Below, piece after piece: positions 10,399 to 20,904 of a stretch of DNA of 64,000 nt. The notes beneath the pieces are model-generated. The model had not been told where the DNA came from. It did not search any database and worked only from the letters and a program-made list of their open reading frames with translations. Location of the stretch: contig OZ025706.1 of assembly GCA_964019335.1 (NCBI GenBank), positions 124,001 through 188,000 of the forward strand, written 5' to 3'. The first letter of the stretch is position 1; each line of letters opens with the position of its first letter. The position numbers were made by a program, and so were the translations under genes. This DNA comes from Diplonema japonicum. Lineage: Eukaryota > Euglenozoa > Diplonemea > Diplonemida > Diplonemidae.

Positions 10399-11769
10399 TT
10401 GAGTTATTGAGTTCAAAACAAAAGAAGGAGCACACATGGCACACAAATGACTCAACGTACTACCACTAGTAAGTATTTTCTTTTTTCTTTTTGTCTTCTT
10501 TTTTTTTCCCTTTTTTTTTTCTCCCACAAATGGGGCTGGCGAGTTTTTCTTTTTTCTTTCCCCCCTCCCCGGTTGCCTTGGCCATGTTTTGAACAAGAAC
10601 TAAAATAATAAAATACAAGTTAATGACACTTGCAGCAGAATCTGCCTGTCTCAAAGGAGAAGGAAAAAAAAAAAAAAAAAAAAAAAAAAAGGCTTTGCTG
10701 TATTGTGGGTTGAGACAAATACCGTTTGCCGGAGAAGCCAAAAAAAAAAAAAAAAAAGAAAAGAAAACCATAAGAAGTAGAAAAACATAAAAGAGGTATG
10801 CAAAAAAATAAAAAACTTTTTTTTCCCTGCGATAGCTACCACGGAACTGAACCCGTGTGACGAAAGAGATAACAATAGGGGGGAAAAGGGGGGGGGTGGG
10901 GAGGCTTGCGCTTGTTAGCTGCGCGCATTCGGATTTTATTGTTTGTACAACCGCGCTATCACCGAATGAACATAGAGGGGGGGGAAAAAAAGTATTGAAA
11001 AAAAAAAAAAAAACTGACATGAAACGACGAGTGGCCTCCAAAAAGGACCCATAGTTACACTCTCGTCTTTTTTTTTTTTTTTTTTTTTTCACTCTTGGTC
11101 ATTTTCTTCACTCACTAGGGGCCTCATAATTTTACGCGAAATGGCCATAATTTAACTTGTTAAATTATGAGATTTTGGAGTTAAATTATGGGGCTTTAGA
11201 GTGAAAAAATGGGTCTTGTCGTGGAAAATAATGTACCCAACTTGAATAGTTTTTTGGCCATCTGAGGCCATTCCGGCCCTTAAAAGTGGGAATAAGTGCT
11301 TTACTTCCTCTTAAAATGCCACGGCGCAATAGCTGCGGAACTCTGTTGGCAATAAATAGCTATTTTTAAACGGCCAAGGGAGAAAAAAATAAGAATAAAG
11401 AACTGGGGATCATCATTTCCCCAATATATCATATCTCCTCAGCAGAACTTTTTTTTTTTGTGTTTGTTTTTACCCTTTCCTTTTTTTCCCCCCCCCTTCT
11501 ATGTCCCCCCTTTTCCTTTATTTTTCATTTTAAAGTACTTGTTCCATAAAAAGAAGAAAGAGAAAGAAAAAGCTGCGTATGTGTTCGTGTTTCCGTTTCT
11601 TTGCTTTTTTTTTTTTTCTTTTTTTTTTTCTCCTTCTCCTTTCTTTTTTTCCTCCATTTCTTTTTTTTTTTTTTTTTGCCCGTGTGAAAATAAAACCTAA
11701 TTTTTGACACCTGAAAAAAAAGCTTCTTTTTTTTCTTCCTTTTTATTTTTGCTTTCAGCTTATAGTATT
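10399..11769. other. Gene-free spacer rich in homopolymers, with a small palindrome
   Basis: No convincing gene. Poly(A) and poly(T) runs dominate (for example 10663-10690, 11070-11089 and 11661-11677). A short AT-rich patch at 11120-11195 contains repeated TAAATTATG words in both orientations. Confidence 0.6.
11146..11169. repeat. Perfect 11-bp palindrome
   Basis: CATAATTTAAC (11146-11156) and GTTAAATTATG (11159-11169) are perfect inverted copies separated by two bases. Further partial copies of the same word lie at about 11124 and 11181. It could be a relic of a small transposon end or a simple AT hairpin. Confidence 0.6.
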
Positions 11770-13572
11770 CTACAACACCTGTGACTCTGAGGTGTCTGGC
11801 TTGGTGTATTCAAAGTCGTTCATTTGTTCCTCTTGGATGACGCACTCCTGAAAGGTGGGCTGTGATTCAGGGGCTTGGGACCTGTAAACAATGCCTGCGA
11901 CCCCTCCGCAGATGGCGAGGCCCCCGAGGGTGCCGACGAGAGCCCAGAGCCAGGTGAGGTCTGTGTCGTCGCTGCTGCTGTTGTCGGAGACCTCGGTGGG
12001 CTTCCCTGCGGCCAGGTCCACCACGAGGGAGTCCTGCGAGCCGTCCTTCAGGACCCCCTTCCCTCCTGCCGCCTTCACCATCTCGCTATCGATGTCCTTC
12101 ACGATGGTGTCGACGGTGGCCCCGTTCTTCCCCGTCACGTCGTACTGCGCCTCCACCTCCCCCTGCGCCCCTTGCAGGAACACCGCCACACGCGAGGCCG
12201 CCGTACCCCCCAGCACCCCCGCGTCAGACAGCTCCTCCACGTTCAGCGCCGTGTTCCACTCCCTCGGGATCGGAACCTCCTTCCCCCCGGCCCTCTTCTC
12301 CTTCAGCATCGTCACGATCAGGCTCTGCGGCTCCTTCCTCAACGCCGCAGAGGTCTTCAGCATGGCCCTCCTGAACCTCCTCAAGAAGTTCTTCGGGTTC
12401 GACAGCAGATCCTCCACAACAGTCCTCAGCGACACCTTGAAGGACCTCGTCTTGTACCCCTGCTTTTTCTCTGCCTCCTTCGCTGCCTTGTCCTGTTTTA
12501 CCTTCTCCTCGATCACCGCCGCGTCGCACAGCCCAGTCGCCTGGCAGCATGTCCCCTTTTCCGTCGCTGACAGCTCAGCACGCGTGCAGTTCATCATGTC
12601 CAGAGTCGTGCACTCGGCACCACCGTCACGCACAACGCATGCTGTGCCGGGTGTCGCACACCTCACGCCCTCGCACAGGTCACTCGCGTTCTGCGGGTGA
12701 GGCGGCTTCATGCACTTGCTGGCGGTACCCGTTGCATCGCTGAGGCACCTCGTGCCGTTCGGGCACATGCCGTGCACTTTGTTGGGCATCAGACACACTT
12801 CTCCTTCTTGCAGCCAATTCGGGACGCACTCATCAGAGACGGCAGAAGAGTTGCACTTGTAACCAGGCATACATGAGCACGAGGGGGTGGTCCCGTTGAC
12901 AGGGACGCAGTTGCCCATCATGCACTCCTCGTCATCTTGACAGGTCACGCCTGCACAGCCCGTCGTAGCATTGCTGCCGTTGTTGCCATCAGGAGGGACA
13001 GGGACGCTGCCATTCGTGTTGCCACCAGGGACAGGGACACTGCTATTCGTGGTGTTGCTACCAGGAGGGACAGGGACGTCGCGGGAGCATATGTACATGC
13101 CTTGGCTGTCTGCCGTGCACGAGGTGTTGGCAATGCAGACGCCAAGGGGCTGCGAGCTGTTCATGCACTCGTCTCCGATGCCAAGAAGGTCGACACACAT
13201 AGTGGTGCCAGGGGAGCAGGCCTGGTCGGGAGGGCACTGACAGCCCTGGGAGGGGATGAGTGTGCAGGTGAAGTTGCCAGCAGCCTGCGGGTCCTCAGTA
13301 CAAGTGGTGCCCTGGACGCATGTGTCATTAACTGTGCAGGCCTCGCCCTCGAGGACATACGGTGTGCACACACGCTGCACAGGGTCGCAGGTGCTGCCGT
13401 CCGCGCACACGCCCATCGACATGTTGTTTGGGTTCAAACAGTCGCTCCCCACTTGCAGCACGTCAGCACATCTAGGCGGCACAGTCGCATTGTTGCACAC
13501 CATCGGCAGCGTGCACGGTGATTGGCATTGCGAGAGGACCACAGCCCCTACAGCTGAGAGAAGCGACAGCAT
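11770..13572 (-). CDS. Cysteine-rich type I surface protein
   Basis: 600 residues. A signal peptide (MLSLLSAVGAVVLSQ) is followed by a long cysteine-rich ectodomain with repeated C-x-x-G-x-x-C style modules and many N-glycosylation sequons, giving an EGF- or VSP-like look. At about 190-225 there is a short Gly/Asn/Pro-Val stretch that resembles the repeat of the two mucin-like paralogs. Residues 373-538 form a domain shared almost letter for letter with those paralogs, followed by a transmembrane helix at about 539-561 and a 40-residue cytoplasmic tail unique to this gene. The start was taken at the ATG at 13572 because it gives a clean signal peptide; an in-frame upstream extension is possible. 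Function unknown; a cell-surface coat or adhesion role is inferred. Confidence 0.75.
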   Translation of the reverse strand: MLSLLSAVGAVVLSQCQSPCTLPMVCNNATVPPRCADVLQVGSDCLNPNNMSMGVCADGSTCDPVQRVCTPYVLEGEACTVNDTCVQGTTCTEDPQAAGNFTCTLIPSQGCQCPPDQACSPGTTMCVDLLGIGDECMNSSQPLGVCIANTSCTADSQGMYICSRDVPVPPGSNTTNSSVPVPGGNTNGSVPVPPDGNNGSNATTGCAGVTCQDDEECMMGNCVPVNGTTPSCSCMPGYKCNSSAVSDECVPNWLQEGEVCLMPNKVHGMCPNGTRCLSDATGTASKCMKPPHPQNASDLCEGVRCATPGTACVVRDGGAECTTLDMMNCTRAELSATEKGTCCQATGLCDAAVIEEKVKQDKAAKEAEKKQGYKTRSFKVSLRTVVEDLLSNPKNFLRRFRRAMLKTSAALRKEPQSLIVTMLKEKRAGGKEVPIPREWNTALNVEELSDAGVLGGTAASRVAVFLQGAQGEVEAQYDVTGKNGATVDTIVKDIDSEMVKAAGGKGVLKDGSQDSLVVDLAAGKPTEVSDNSSSDDTDLTWLWALVGTLGGLAICGGVAGIVYRSQAPESQPTFQECVIQEEQMNDFEYTKPDTSESQVL

Positions 13573-14345
13573 CGTGATGAATATGGAACCTAAGTGAGAG
13601 TCGTCTATCTGGAGAAAGAGCAGCTTCAATAGCGGAGACTCGCCTTCTTGCAAAGGGAGAGCTTATTTGAAGAAAAGAGTGAGATAGGAAGGAAACAGGG
13701 GAGAGGGAGGGAAGGAAACAAATCGAACAACAGCAAAAGTGCAGAAGACAAAAAAAAAGGGGGTTTTTTTAAAAAAGCCGTGAGGGCTAGGCACTCGGCG
13801 TGTTGTAAACCCAACACTTTTTCGTCCACTCTCATTGCTCATCGAGAAGGCAAGAGAAGTGCACTGCCACTTTGACTCGCTTTAAGGGGAGGTGCCGTCG
13901 CACACCTGAGACAAAGGCCCAAAGACCTTATCGTCCTGCTGCCCCAGTAAACAAAAAGTTAAAACACCAAACAAGTGTATGCGCAGGTCGAGCGTTGGTT
14001 CGGCTGTCATGTTAAAACGTCGACAGATAAGAGATAAAAAGCTACCTTTCCAACAAGAAAGGTAATAAAGAGGGAGAAAACGGTGAGTGAGAAAAAACAT
14101 GACGTGACACATGGTACGTTGGGTTACAAAGCACACAATATGGGTACACATTGAGAGAGAGAAAATAATTGCGGTCGTAAAAGACGAGAGTTTGCCCGAC
14201 ACAATTATACGAGAGAAACAAAAGAATTATGAGGAAACTTGCGTGAAGTCCCTCTTGAGCAGCATAAAAAAAAGGGGTTTTTTTTCTATTTGTTTGTTTT
14301 CAATAAAGAGAGAATCAGATTTGTTTGTTTTCTAAGAGACGAGAA
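13573..14345. other. Intergenic spacer, no gene seen
   Basis: About 770 bp without a supported coding region. It is the presumed 5' leader/acceptor region of the cysteine-rich gene and the 3' UTR of the amastin-like gene. Confidence 0.5.
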
Positions 14346-15113
14346 TCAGACCTCCTTTGCGGGCATGTGCCCGACAGCACCTTCCTGTTGAGGTTTCTGC
14401 GGGTAAAAGATGTACTGTGGCGGGGCAACATTGACAATAGCCTCGGTAACAGTGCCGTAAACGGGTTTCTGCCCCGCCTCCCCAGAAATGGTCTGCCTGG
14501 CACCGCAGTTGCAGTTGCAGCTGCAACAGTCGAAGGAGGAAGAACAGCATCTGGGAAAGGAACGCATGGACATGAGTGCGATGGTTGCTTGGAGGGCGCT
14601 GGCGGCGACGATGCAGCCGAAGGACCAGTACAGATCGAAGCCGTCGGAGAGGCGGACGAAGGAGGCCTCGTTGTTATGGGGAGGAATGTTGAAGTAGCAG
14701 GTCACCTTGCGTGTGTAGAGGGTCGCCATCAGGATCCATGTCACCCCAGCGAAGAGAGCCCCGCAGACGTGTGCCCACATCGTCACCCGCCTGTGCTCCT
14801 GCTCCTTCTGCTTCATCTCCGACACACTCGCCACCATCGCCACTGTCAGAGGAAGCATCGCAAGGCACGCAAACACCTGAAGAACGTCTAACTGCACCAC
14901 AATGCTGTCGCTGTAGCAGAGGCTCCCAGGAACCCAGGCAGTCATCAACAAGGCCTTCAGCCCCGACTTGCAGGCAGGGTCCGCAGTGAAGATCCCCATG
15001 TTGCAGTGGTCAGGAAGGCGCTTGGAGCTCAGGTACCCATGCTGCAGGATCGAAGCGAAGTACATCGCCCACGACAGGAGCGACAGGCAGGCGAGGAACT
15101 GGGTCTTGGCCAT
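14346..15113 (-). CDS. Amastin-like four-pass membrane protein, Cys-rich tail
   Basis: 255 residues with four predicted membrane helices (about 7-24, 76-97, 112-133, 160-181). The first outer loop carries a C-x10-C motif (C37 to C48, with MGIF between), reminiscent of the amastin signature region, and the fourth helix has the LYWSFG start seen in the copies at 35-39 kb. The cytoplasmic tail has a dense Cys cluster (about 189-203), suggesting palmitoylation, and a Pro/Gln-rich end. Amastins are kinetoplastid surface glycoproteins of unknown biochemical role; claudin-like four-pass proteins are the alternative. The ATG at 15113 is followed directly by the first helix. Its 5' end is copied, truncated, at 20845-20904. 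Confidence 0.68.
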   Translation of the reverse strand: MAKTQFLACLSLLSWAMYFASILQHGYLSSKRLPDHCNMGIFTADPACKSGLKALLMTAWVPGSLCYSDSIVVQLDVLQVFACLAMLPLTVAMVASVSEMKQKEQEHRRVTMWAHVCGALFAGVTWILMATLYTRKVTCYFNIPPHNNEASFVRLSDGFDLYWSFGCIVAASALQATIALMSMRSFPRCCSSSFDCCSCNCNCGARQTISGEAGQKPVYGTVTEAIVNVAPPQYIFYPQKPQQEGAVGHMPAKEV

Positions 15114-16121
15114 TTTTTTTGTTTTGTTTTTCTTGTTTTTTTCTTTTGTTTTTGAAAGACGATGAACCTTTGAATATTGGTGAGATGGGATAGATTGGAA
15201 TATCTATAAAAAAGGAATAAAAGATTCTTGGCCATGAATGCACACAGACCAAAGCGAAAAAAAAAAAAAAAAAAAAAAAAAATAAAGCAATAAATACACA
15301 AAAAAGGAGAGCGAGATCGGAGAGAGGTGGTTTTGTATGAAGTTCATTGAAAAAAAAAAAAAAATAGGAAAATAAAAAAAAATGAAAATGAATTCACTGC
15401 TGTGATGGGAGAGTGCTGGCAGCCACCATCAAGCAAGTATGCTACAACGATAGGTGCTTGGTGAAGAACAGCACCGTTCTCTCAGACCACGTGTTCTAGG
15501 TAGTAGTAAGAGGTACTAAAGGGAAGTGGGTGGGAAGCAATAGAAAATAAAGGGGTGGGTATTTCCTGAGAATGGCCACAACATTAATGCGGGGATGGCT
15601 TGCCATCAAAAGGCCGTAGACCTTATGTGCCTAGTTGCCTACTTTGTTGATAATCGCATTATTTGTTTCGATGGCTGCCACCCATTTTCTTTTCTTCTTT
15701 TATCCCTTCAATCGTTTCCCTACATCAATCGTAAGCACTACCCTTTTTTTTTTTTTTTTTTTTTTTTAAAGATTTGAAGAAAAGAATGGGAAATCTTCTT
15801 CTTTGTTCTTCTTTTTTTCTTCTTCCAAGATAAAGTTTCCAACATGTTGCTGTTGAACGCTTGGCATTGGTTTGTAAAACAAAAACAAAAAAACGAAAAA
15901 ACAAAGCAAAAAAAAAAAAAAAAGACGAATGTAACAAGAGAAAAACTATTCTTTTTTAATTGTAAATGGTGGAAAAGCCCCGCCTTGTTTCGAACAGAAA
16001 GAACCGGCAGTCGTTTGCGTGCCGTGCCGGGTAAAACCTGGAGAAGTTTGTAAACCCGAAACGTTGCCAATGATTTTCCTTTTGTTTCAACAAGGCCAAT
16101 GACTCGTTCTTGCAAAATAAT

Positions 16122-16235
16122 ACTCAAAGTGCAGGACAAACCCCCTCATGGAGGGCCGCCCGCCCTTGGGTGGGTTGGGGGGGGGGGGGGGGGCTATCTA
16201 TTTATACTCCCCTTCTGGAGCATTGCTTTCGTCCC
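16122..16235 (-). mobile_element. LINE 3' tail fragment (about 115 bp)
   Basis: Matches the 3' end of the LINE at 37353-38664: both begin on the plus strand with ACTCAAAGTRCAGGACAA, share a G-rich stretch, and contain CTCCCCTTCTGGAGCATTGC, where the LINE open frame ends. Severe 5' truncation, typical of target-primed reverse transcription. It is absent from duplication unit B. Confidence 0.65.
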
Positions 16236-16521
16236 AAATAAAATAAATTTTAAAAAAAGAGAAATGAGAGATTTTGATGAAAAAGGAGGAGAGGAAGGGG
16301 GAGTTGAAAACACAGATTTTCAGGTTTTCTTTTGTTCTGTCGAAATCGAACTCAGTTTTTCAGAATCTGAGTGTTCTTGTTTTTTTATTTCTTTTCTTTT
16401 TTTTTTCTTTTTCTTTGTGAAACAAATTAACCTCTCACAAATGTCTGTTTAAAAATAGATAAAAAAAAAAAAATATGTTTTATATAATTTGTTCATTAAG
16501 TTCTCATTTTCGAGCGACGTG

Positions 16522-19500
16522 CTAGACGCTCATCGTGTTTTCATGCTTGTAGGTGTACTCCCCCTCAGTGTCCTTCACTGCAAGCTCCTCAAAGGTCTGG
16601 TGGCAATCTTCTGCGGTCTTTTGCTTGTTGTAGGTAACTGCTGCGACCCCTCCGCAGATGGCGAGGCCCCCGAGGGTGCCGACGAGAGCCCAGAGCCAGG
16701 TGAGGTCTGTGTCGTCGCTGCTGCTGTTGTCGGAGACCTCGGTGGGCTTCCCTGCGGCCAGGTCCACCACGAGGGAGTCCTGCGAGCCGTCCTTCAGGAC
16801 CCCCTTCCCTCCTGCCGCCTTCACCATCTCGCTATCGATGTCCTTCACGATGGTGTCGACGGTGGCCCCGTTCTTCCCCGTCACGTCGTACTGCGCCTCC
16901 ACCTCCCCCTGCGCCCCTTGCAGGAACACCGCCACACGCGAGGCCGCCGTACCCCCCAGCACCCCCGCGTCAGACAGCTCCTCCACGTTCAGCGCCGTGT
17001 TCCACTCCCTCGGGATCGGAACCTCCTTCCCCCCGGCCCTCTTCTCCTTCAGCATCGTCACGATCAGGCTCTGCGGCTCCTTCCTCAACGCCGCAGAGGT
17101 CTTCAGCATGGCCCTCCTGAACCTCCTCAAGAAGTTCTTCGGGTTCGACAGCAGATCCTCCGCAACAGTCCTCAGCGACACCTTGAAGGACCTCGTCTTG
17201 TACTCTGGCACAGATGGGACAGTACCATTGGTGCCGTTGCCAGGGACAGGTACAGGGACACTCCCGTTGGTACCATTGCCACCCGGGACAGGGATAGGGG
17301 AGCTCCCGTTGGTGCCGTTGCTGGGGACAGGAACAGGGACACTCCCGTTGGTACCGTTGCTGGGAACTGGTGCGGGGACGCTGCCGTTGGTACCGTTGCT
17401 CGGAACAGGGACAGGAACACTCCCGTTGGTACCGTTGCTGGGGACAGGAACAGGGACACTCCCGTTGGTGCCGTTGCTGGGAACTGGTGCGGGGACGCTG
17501 CCGTTGGTACCGTTGCTGGGGACAGGAACAGGGACACTCCCGTTGGTACCGTTGCTGGGAACTGGTGCGGGGACGCTGCCGTTGGTGCCGTTGCTCGGAA
17601 CAGGGACAGGAACACTCCCGTTGGTACCGTTGCTGGGGACAGGAACAGGGACACTCCCGTTGGTGCCGTTGCTGGGGACAGGAACGCTTCCGTTGGTGCC
17701 GTTGCTGGGGACGGGAACAGGGACACTCCCGTTGGTGCCGTTACTCGGAACAGGGACAGGAACGCTGCCGTTGGTGCCGTTGCTGGGAACTGGTGCGGGG
17801 ACGCTGCCGTTGGTGCCGTTGCTCGGGACAGGGACAGGAACACTCCCGTTGGTGCCGTTGCTGGGGACAGGAACAGGGACGGGAGCGCTTCCGTTGGTAC
17901 CGTTGCTCGGAACAGGGACAGGAACACTCCCGTTGGTACCGTTGCTGGGGACAGGAACAGGGACACTCCCGTTGGTGCCGTTGCTGGGGACAGGAACAGG
18001 GACAGGAACGCTTCCGTTGGTGCCGTTGCTGGGGACGGGAACAGGGACACTCCCGTTGGTGCCGTTGCTCGGAACAGGGACAGGAACGCTGCCGTTGGTG
18101 CCGTTGCTGGGAACTGGTGCGGGGACGCTGCCGTTGGTACCGTTGCTCGGGACAGGGACAGGAACACTCCCGTTGGTGCCGTTGCTGGGGACAGGAACAG
18201 GGACGGGAGCGCTTCCGTTGGTACCGTTGCTCGGAACAGGGACAGGAACACTCCCGTTGGTGCCGTTGCTGGGGACAGGAACAGGGACACTCCCGTTGGT
18301 GCCGTTACTCGGGACGGGAACAGGAACACTCCCGTTGGTGCCGTTGCTCGGGACAGGGACGGGAGCGCTTCCGTTGGTACCGTTGCTCGGAACAGGGACG
18401 GGAACACTCCCGTTGGTACCGTTGCTGGGAACTGGTGCGGGGACGCTGCCGTTGGTACCGTTGCTCGGAACAGGGACAGGAACACTCCCGTTGGTACCGT
18501 TGCTGGGGACAGGAACAGGGACACTCCCGTTGGTGCCGTTGCTGGGAACTGGTGCGGGGACGCTGCCGTTGGTACCGTTGCTGGGGACAGGAACAGGGAC
18601 ACTCCCGTTGGTACCGTTGCTGGGAACTGGTGCGGGGACGCTGCCGTTGGTGCCGTTGCTCGGAACAGGGACAGGAACACTCCCGTTGGTACCGTTGCTG
18701 GGGACAGGAACAGGGACACTCCCGTTGGTGCCGTTGCTGGGGACAGGAACAGGGACAGGAACGCTTCCGTTGGTGCCGTTGCTGGGGACGGGAACAGGGA
18801 CACTCCCGTTGGTGCCGTTGCTCGGAACAGGGACAGGAACGCTGCCGTTGGTGCCGTTGCTGGGAACTGGTGCGGGGACGCTGCCGTTGGTACCGTTGCT
18901 CGGGACAGGGACAGGAACACTCCCGTTGGTGCCGTTGCTGGGGACAGGAACAGGGACGGGAGCGCTTCCGTTGGTACCGTTGCTCGGAACAGGGACAGGA
19001 ACACTCCCGTTGGTGCCGTTGCTGGGGACAGGAACAGGGACACTCCCGTTGGTGCCGTTACTCGGGACGGGAACAGGAACACTCCCGTTGGTGCCGTTGC
19101 TCGGGACAGGGACGGGAGCGCTTCCGTTGGTACCGTTGCTCGGAACAGGGACGGGAACACTCCCGTTGGTACCGTTGCTGGGAACTGGTGCGGGGACGCT
19201 GCCGTTGGTGCCGTTACTCGGGACAGGGACAGGAACGCTCCCATTGGTGCCGTTGCTCGGGACAGGGACAGGAACGCTTCCATTGGTACCGTTGCTCGGA
19301 ACAGGGACAGGAACGCTGCCGTTGGTGCCGTTGCTGGGAACTGGTGCGGGGACGCTGCCGTTGGTACCGTTGCTCGGGACAGGTACAGGGACGCTGCCGT
19401 TGGTGCCGTTACTCGGGACAGGGACAGGAACACTCCCATTGGTGCCGTTGCTGGGGACAGGGACGGGGGCAGGAACGCTTCCGTTGGTACCGTTGCTGGG

Positions 19501-20223
19501 GACAGGTACTGGGACACTCCCGTTTGTGCCGTTGCTGGGAACAGGTACAGGGACACTCCCGTTGGTACCGTTGCTCGGAACAGGGACAGGAACATTCCCG
19601 TTGGTGCCGTTGCTGGGGACAGGGACAGGAACGCTTCCGTTGGTGCCGTTGCTGGGGACGGGAACAGGGACACTCCCGTTTGTGCCGTTACTCGGGACAG
19701 GGACAGGAACGCTTCCGTTGGTGCCGTTACCACTAGGAACAGGGACAGGAACACTCCCGTTGGTGCCATTGCTGGGAACGGGTACAGGGACACTCCCGTT
19801 GGTGCCGTTGCTGGGAACAGGTACAGGAACGCTTCCATTGGTGCCGTTGCCACTAGGAACAGGGACAGGAACACTTCCGTTGGTACCGTTGCTGGGAACA
19901 GGTACAGGAACACTCCCGTTGGTGCCGTTACTCGGTACAGGAACAGGAACACTTCCATTGGTGCCGTTGCTGGGGACAGGAACAGGGACACTCCCGTTGG
20001 TACCGTTGCTGGGTACTGGTGCGGGGACGCTGCCGTTGGTGCCGTTGCTCGGAACAGGGACAGGAACACTCCCGTTGGTGCCATTGCCGCTCGGTACAGG
20101 GACAGGTACAGGGAGGGTTCCATTGGTGCCATAGCCTTGAGAGACAAGGACACTTCCATTTGTACCGCTGGTTATAACATCTGAGAGGGCCACAACCCCC
20201 AAGATTGAAAGAAAGGAAAGCAT
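16522..20223 (-). CDS. Mucin-like surface protein, about 75 NGTNGS/PVPVP repeats
   Basis: 1233 residues: signal peptide ([16 protein letters not shown]), an array of about 75 copies of a 13-residue unit [13 protein letters not shown] with 11- and 15-residue variants, then the conserved membrane-proximal domain also found in the 11.8-kb gene, one transmembrane helix and a cytoplasmic tail ([17 protein letters not shown]). Each unit contains two N-glycosylation sequons (NGT, NGS), so over 100 glycans are possible, and the Pro-Val part should be extended. This predicts a stiff glycosylated stalk on the cell surface. The ATG at 20223 follows a pyrimidine stretch ending TTTCTAG. Glycan load and surface location are inferred. 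The plus strand is also open over the array; I treat that as a consequence of the repeat. Confidence 0.82.
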   Translation of the reverse strand: MLSFLSILGVVALSDVITSGTNGSVLVSQGYGTNGTLPVPVPVPSGNGTNGSVPVPVPSNGTNGSVPAPVPSNGTNGSVPVPVPSNGTNGSVPVPVPSNGTNGSVPVPVPSNGTNGSVPVPVPSGNGTNGSVPVPVPSNGTNGSVPVPVPSNGTNGSVPVPVPSGNGTNGSVPVPVPSNGTNGSVPVPVPSNGTNGSVPVPVPSNGTNGNVPVPVPSNGTNGSVPVPVPSNGTNGSVPVPVPSNGTNGSVPAPVPVPSNGTNGSVPVPVPSNGTNGSVPVPVPSNGTNGSVPAPVPSNGTNGSVPVPVPSNGTNGSVPVPVPSNGTNGSVPVPVPSNGTNGSVPAPVPSNGTNGSVPVPVPSNGTNGSAPVPVPSNGTNGSVPVPVPSNGTNGSVPVPVPSNGTNGSVPVPVPSNGTNGSAPVPVPVPSNGTNGSVPVPVPSNGTNGSVPAPVPSNGTNGSVPVPVPSNGTNGSVPVPVPSNGTNGSVPVPVPVPSNGTNGSVPVPVPSNGTNGSVPVPVPSNGTNGSVPAPVPSNGTNGSVPVPVPSNGTNGSVPAPVPSNGTNGSVPVPVPSNGTNGSVPVPVPSNGTNGSVPAPVPSNGTNGSVPVPVPSNGTNGSAPVPVPSNGTNGSVPVPVPSNGTNGSVPVPVPSNGTNGSVPVPVPSNGTNGSAPVPVPVPSNGTNGSVPVPVPSNGTNGSVPAPVPSNGTNGSVPVPVPSNGTNGSVPVPVPSNGTNGSVPVPVPVPSNGTNGSVPVPVPSNGTNGSVPVPVPSNGTNGSAPVPVPVPSNGTNGSVPVPVPSNGTNGSVPAPVPSNGTNGSVPVPVPSNGTNGSVPVPVPSNGTNGSVPVPSNGTNGSVPVPVPSNGTNGSVPVPVPSNGTNGSVPAPVPSNGTNGSVPVPVPSNGTNGSVPAPVPSNGTNGSVPVPVPSNGTNGSVPVPVPSNGTNGSVPAPVPSNGTNGSVPVPVPSNGTNGSSPIPVPGGNGTNGSVPVPVPGNGTNGTVPSVPEYKTRSFKVSLRTVAEDLLSNPKNFLRRFRRAMLKTSAALRKEPQSLIVTMLKEKRAGGKEVPIPREWNTALNVEELSDAGVLGGTAASRVAVFLQGAQGEVEAQYDVTGKNGATVDTIVKDIDSEMVKAAGGKGVLKDGSQDSLVVDLAAGKPTEVSDNSSSDDTDLTWLWALVGTLGGLAICGGVAAVTYNKQKTAEDCHQTFEELAVKDTEGEYTYKHENTMSV
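17215..20130. repeat. 39-bp coding tandem repeat array (unit A)
   Basis: About 75 copies of a 39-bp unit, with 33- and 45-bp variants, inside the mucin-like gene. Plus-strand words such as CTCCCGTTGGTACCGTTGCT recur throughout. A block starting at about 17361 recurs about 1,065 bp later (18426), showing higher-order duplication. Confidence 0.92.
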
Positions 20224-20266
20224 GTCTGTTGGTGTAGAGCCTGTGGTGCGTTGGAACTAGAAAGGA

Positions 20267-20844
20267 GAGGAAATAACCTTAAAAAAAGCGTGCGGAGAGA
20301 ATCCGCCTTCTTTGGCGAGCAAGAGAGAAGGAAGACTGAATAAAGAAACAGAAAAATAGCCCTGCAAAGCATCATTTCCCACGACGTGACGGTGTGCTGT
20401 ACTGCTCTGTTTCTTTTACCCCTCTATCCCAAAAGGGGATTGTTTGTATGTGTAAAATGTGTTACAAACTCCCACAAAAAAAAAAAAAAAAAAAAAAAAA
20501 GCAACTAACATGAAAAGTGCTGATTGAATTAAACGGGGGGTGGGGGAGAAAACATTATTCTGCGAATACGTATGCCACAGAAAAAACCGGCATCCATCAT
20601 CTTTGATGGTCTGCAGGCAGTTACGGGCTTCCCTCGCTGCATATGAGCAACATTCCCATTTGGGCTGTTTTGAGTATCCTATCATCTTCCGTCTGTGCCT
20701 GGTCGGGGGGTACAGGTGGCTTGCTGGCGGCACCTATCGAAACGAATACTGCAGGGCATGATGTGCTTCGGGATGTAGAGCATTCCTAGTGTCGTCGTTG
20801 TGTTCTGGGTATTCACATGCAGTCGGTCACCTCCCTTCCCAGTG
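20267..20844. other. Spacer between duplication units
   Basis: Unique sequence between the two units. A minus-strand frame of about 60 sensible codons (20733-20550) before a homopolymer matches nothing I know, and I do not call a gene. Confidence 0.4.
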
Positions 20845-20904
20845 TTCGAAGTACATCACCCACGACAGGAGCGACAGGCAGGCGAGGAACTGGGCCTTGG
20901 CCAT
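20845..20904 (-). pseudogene. Truncated 5' end of amastin-like gene
   Basis: The first 20 codons from the ATG at 20904 match the start of the 14346-15113 gene (MAKxQFLACLSLLSW...MYF), then identity stops abruptly and the frame ends after a few unrelated residues. It marks the left breakpoint of duplication unit B. Confidence 0.75.

Larger units (their letters stand above)
15048..20266. repeat. Tandem segmental duplication, unit A
   Basis: This stretch matches 20845-24889 nearly base for base outside array length and a few insertions: the 5' end of the amastin-like gene, its upstream spacer (15300-15950 against 21080-21700) and the mucin-like gene. The stretch 15950-16255, which contains a LINE tail, is not shared with unit B. 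Confidence 0.8.

Noticed and set aside
16489-20184. Long plus-strand frames across the mucin array
   Set aside because: They come from the stop-free 39-bp repeat; the minus frame has a signal peptide, membrane helix and a homologous domain in a third gene.
20550-20733. Small gene between duplication units
   Set aside because: The frame runs into a homopolymer, has no ATG start at its head and no recognisable domain.
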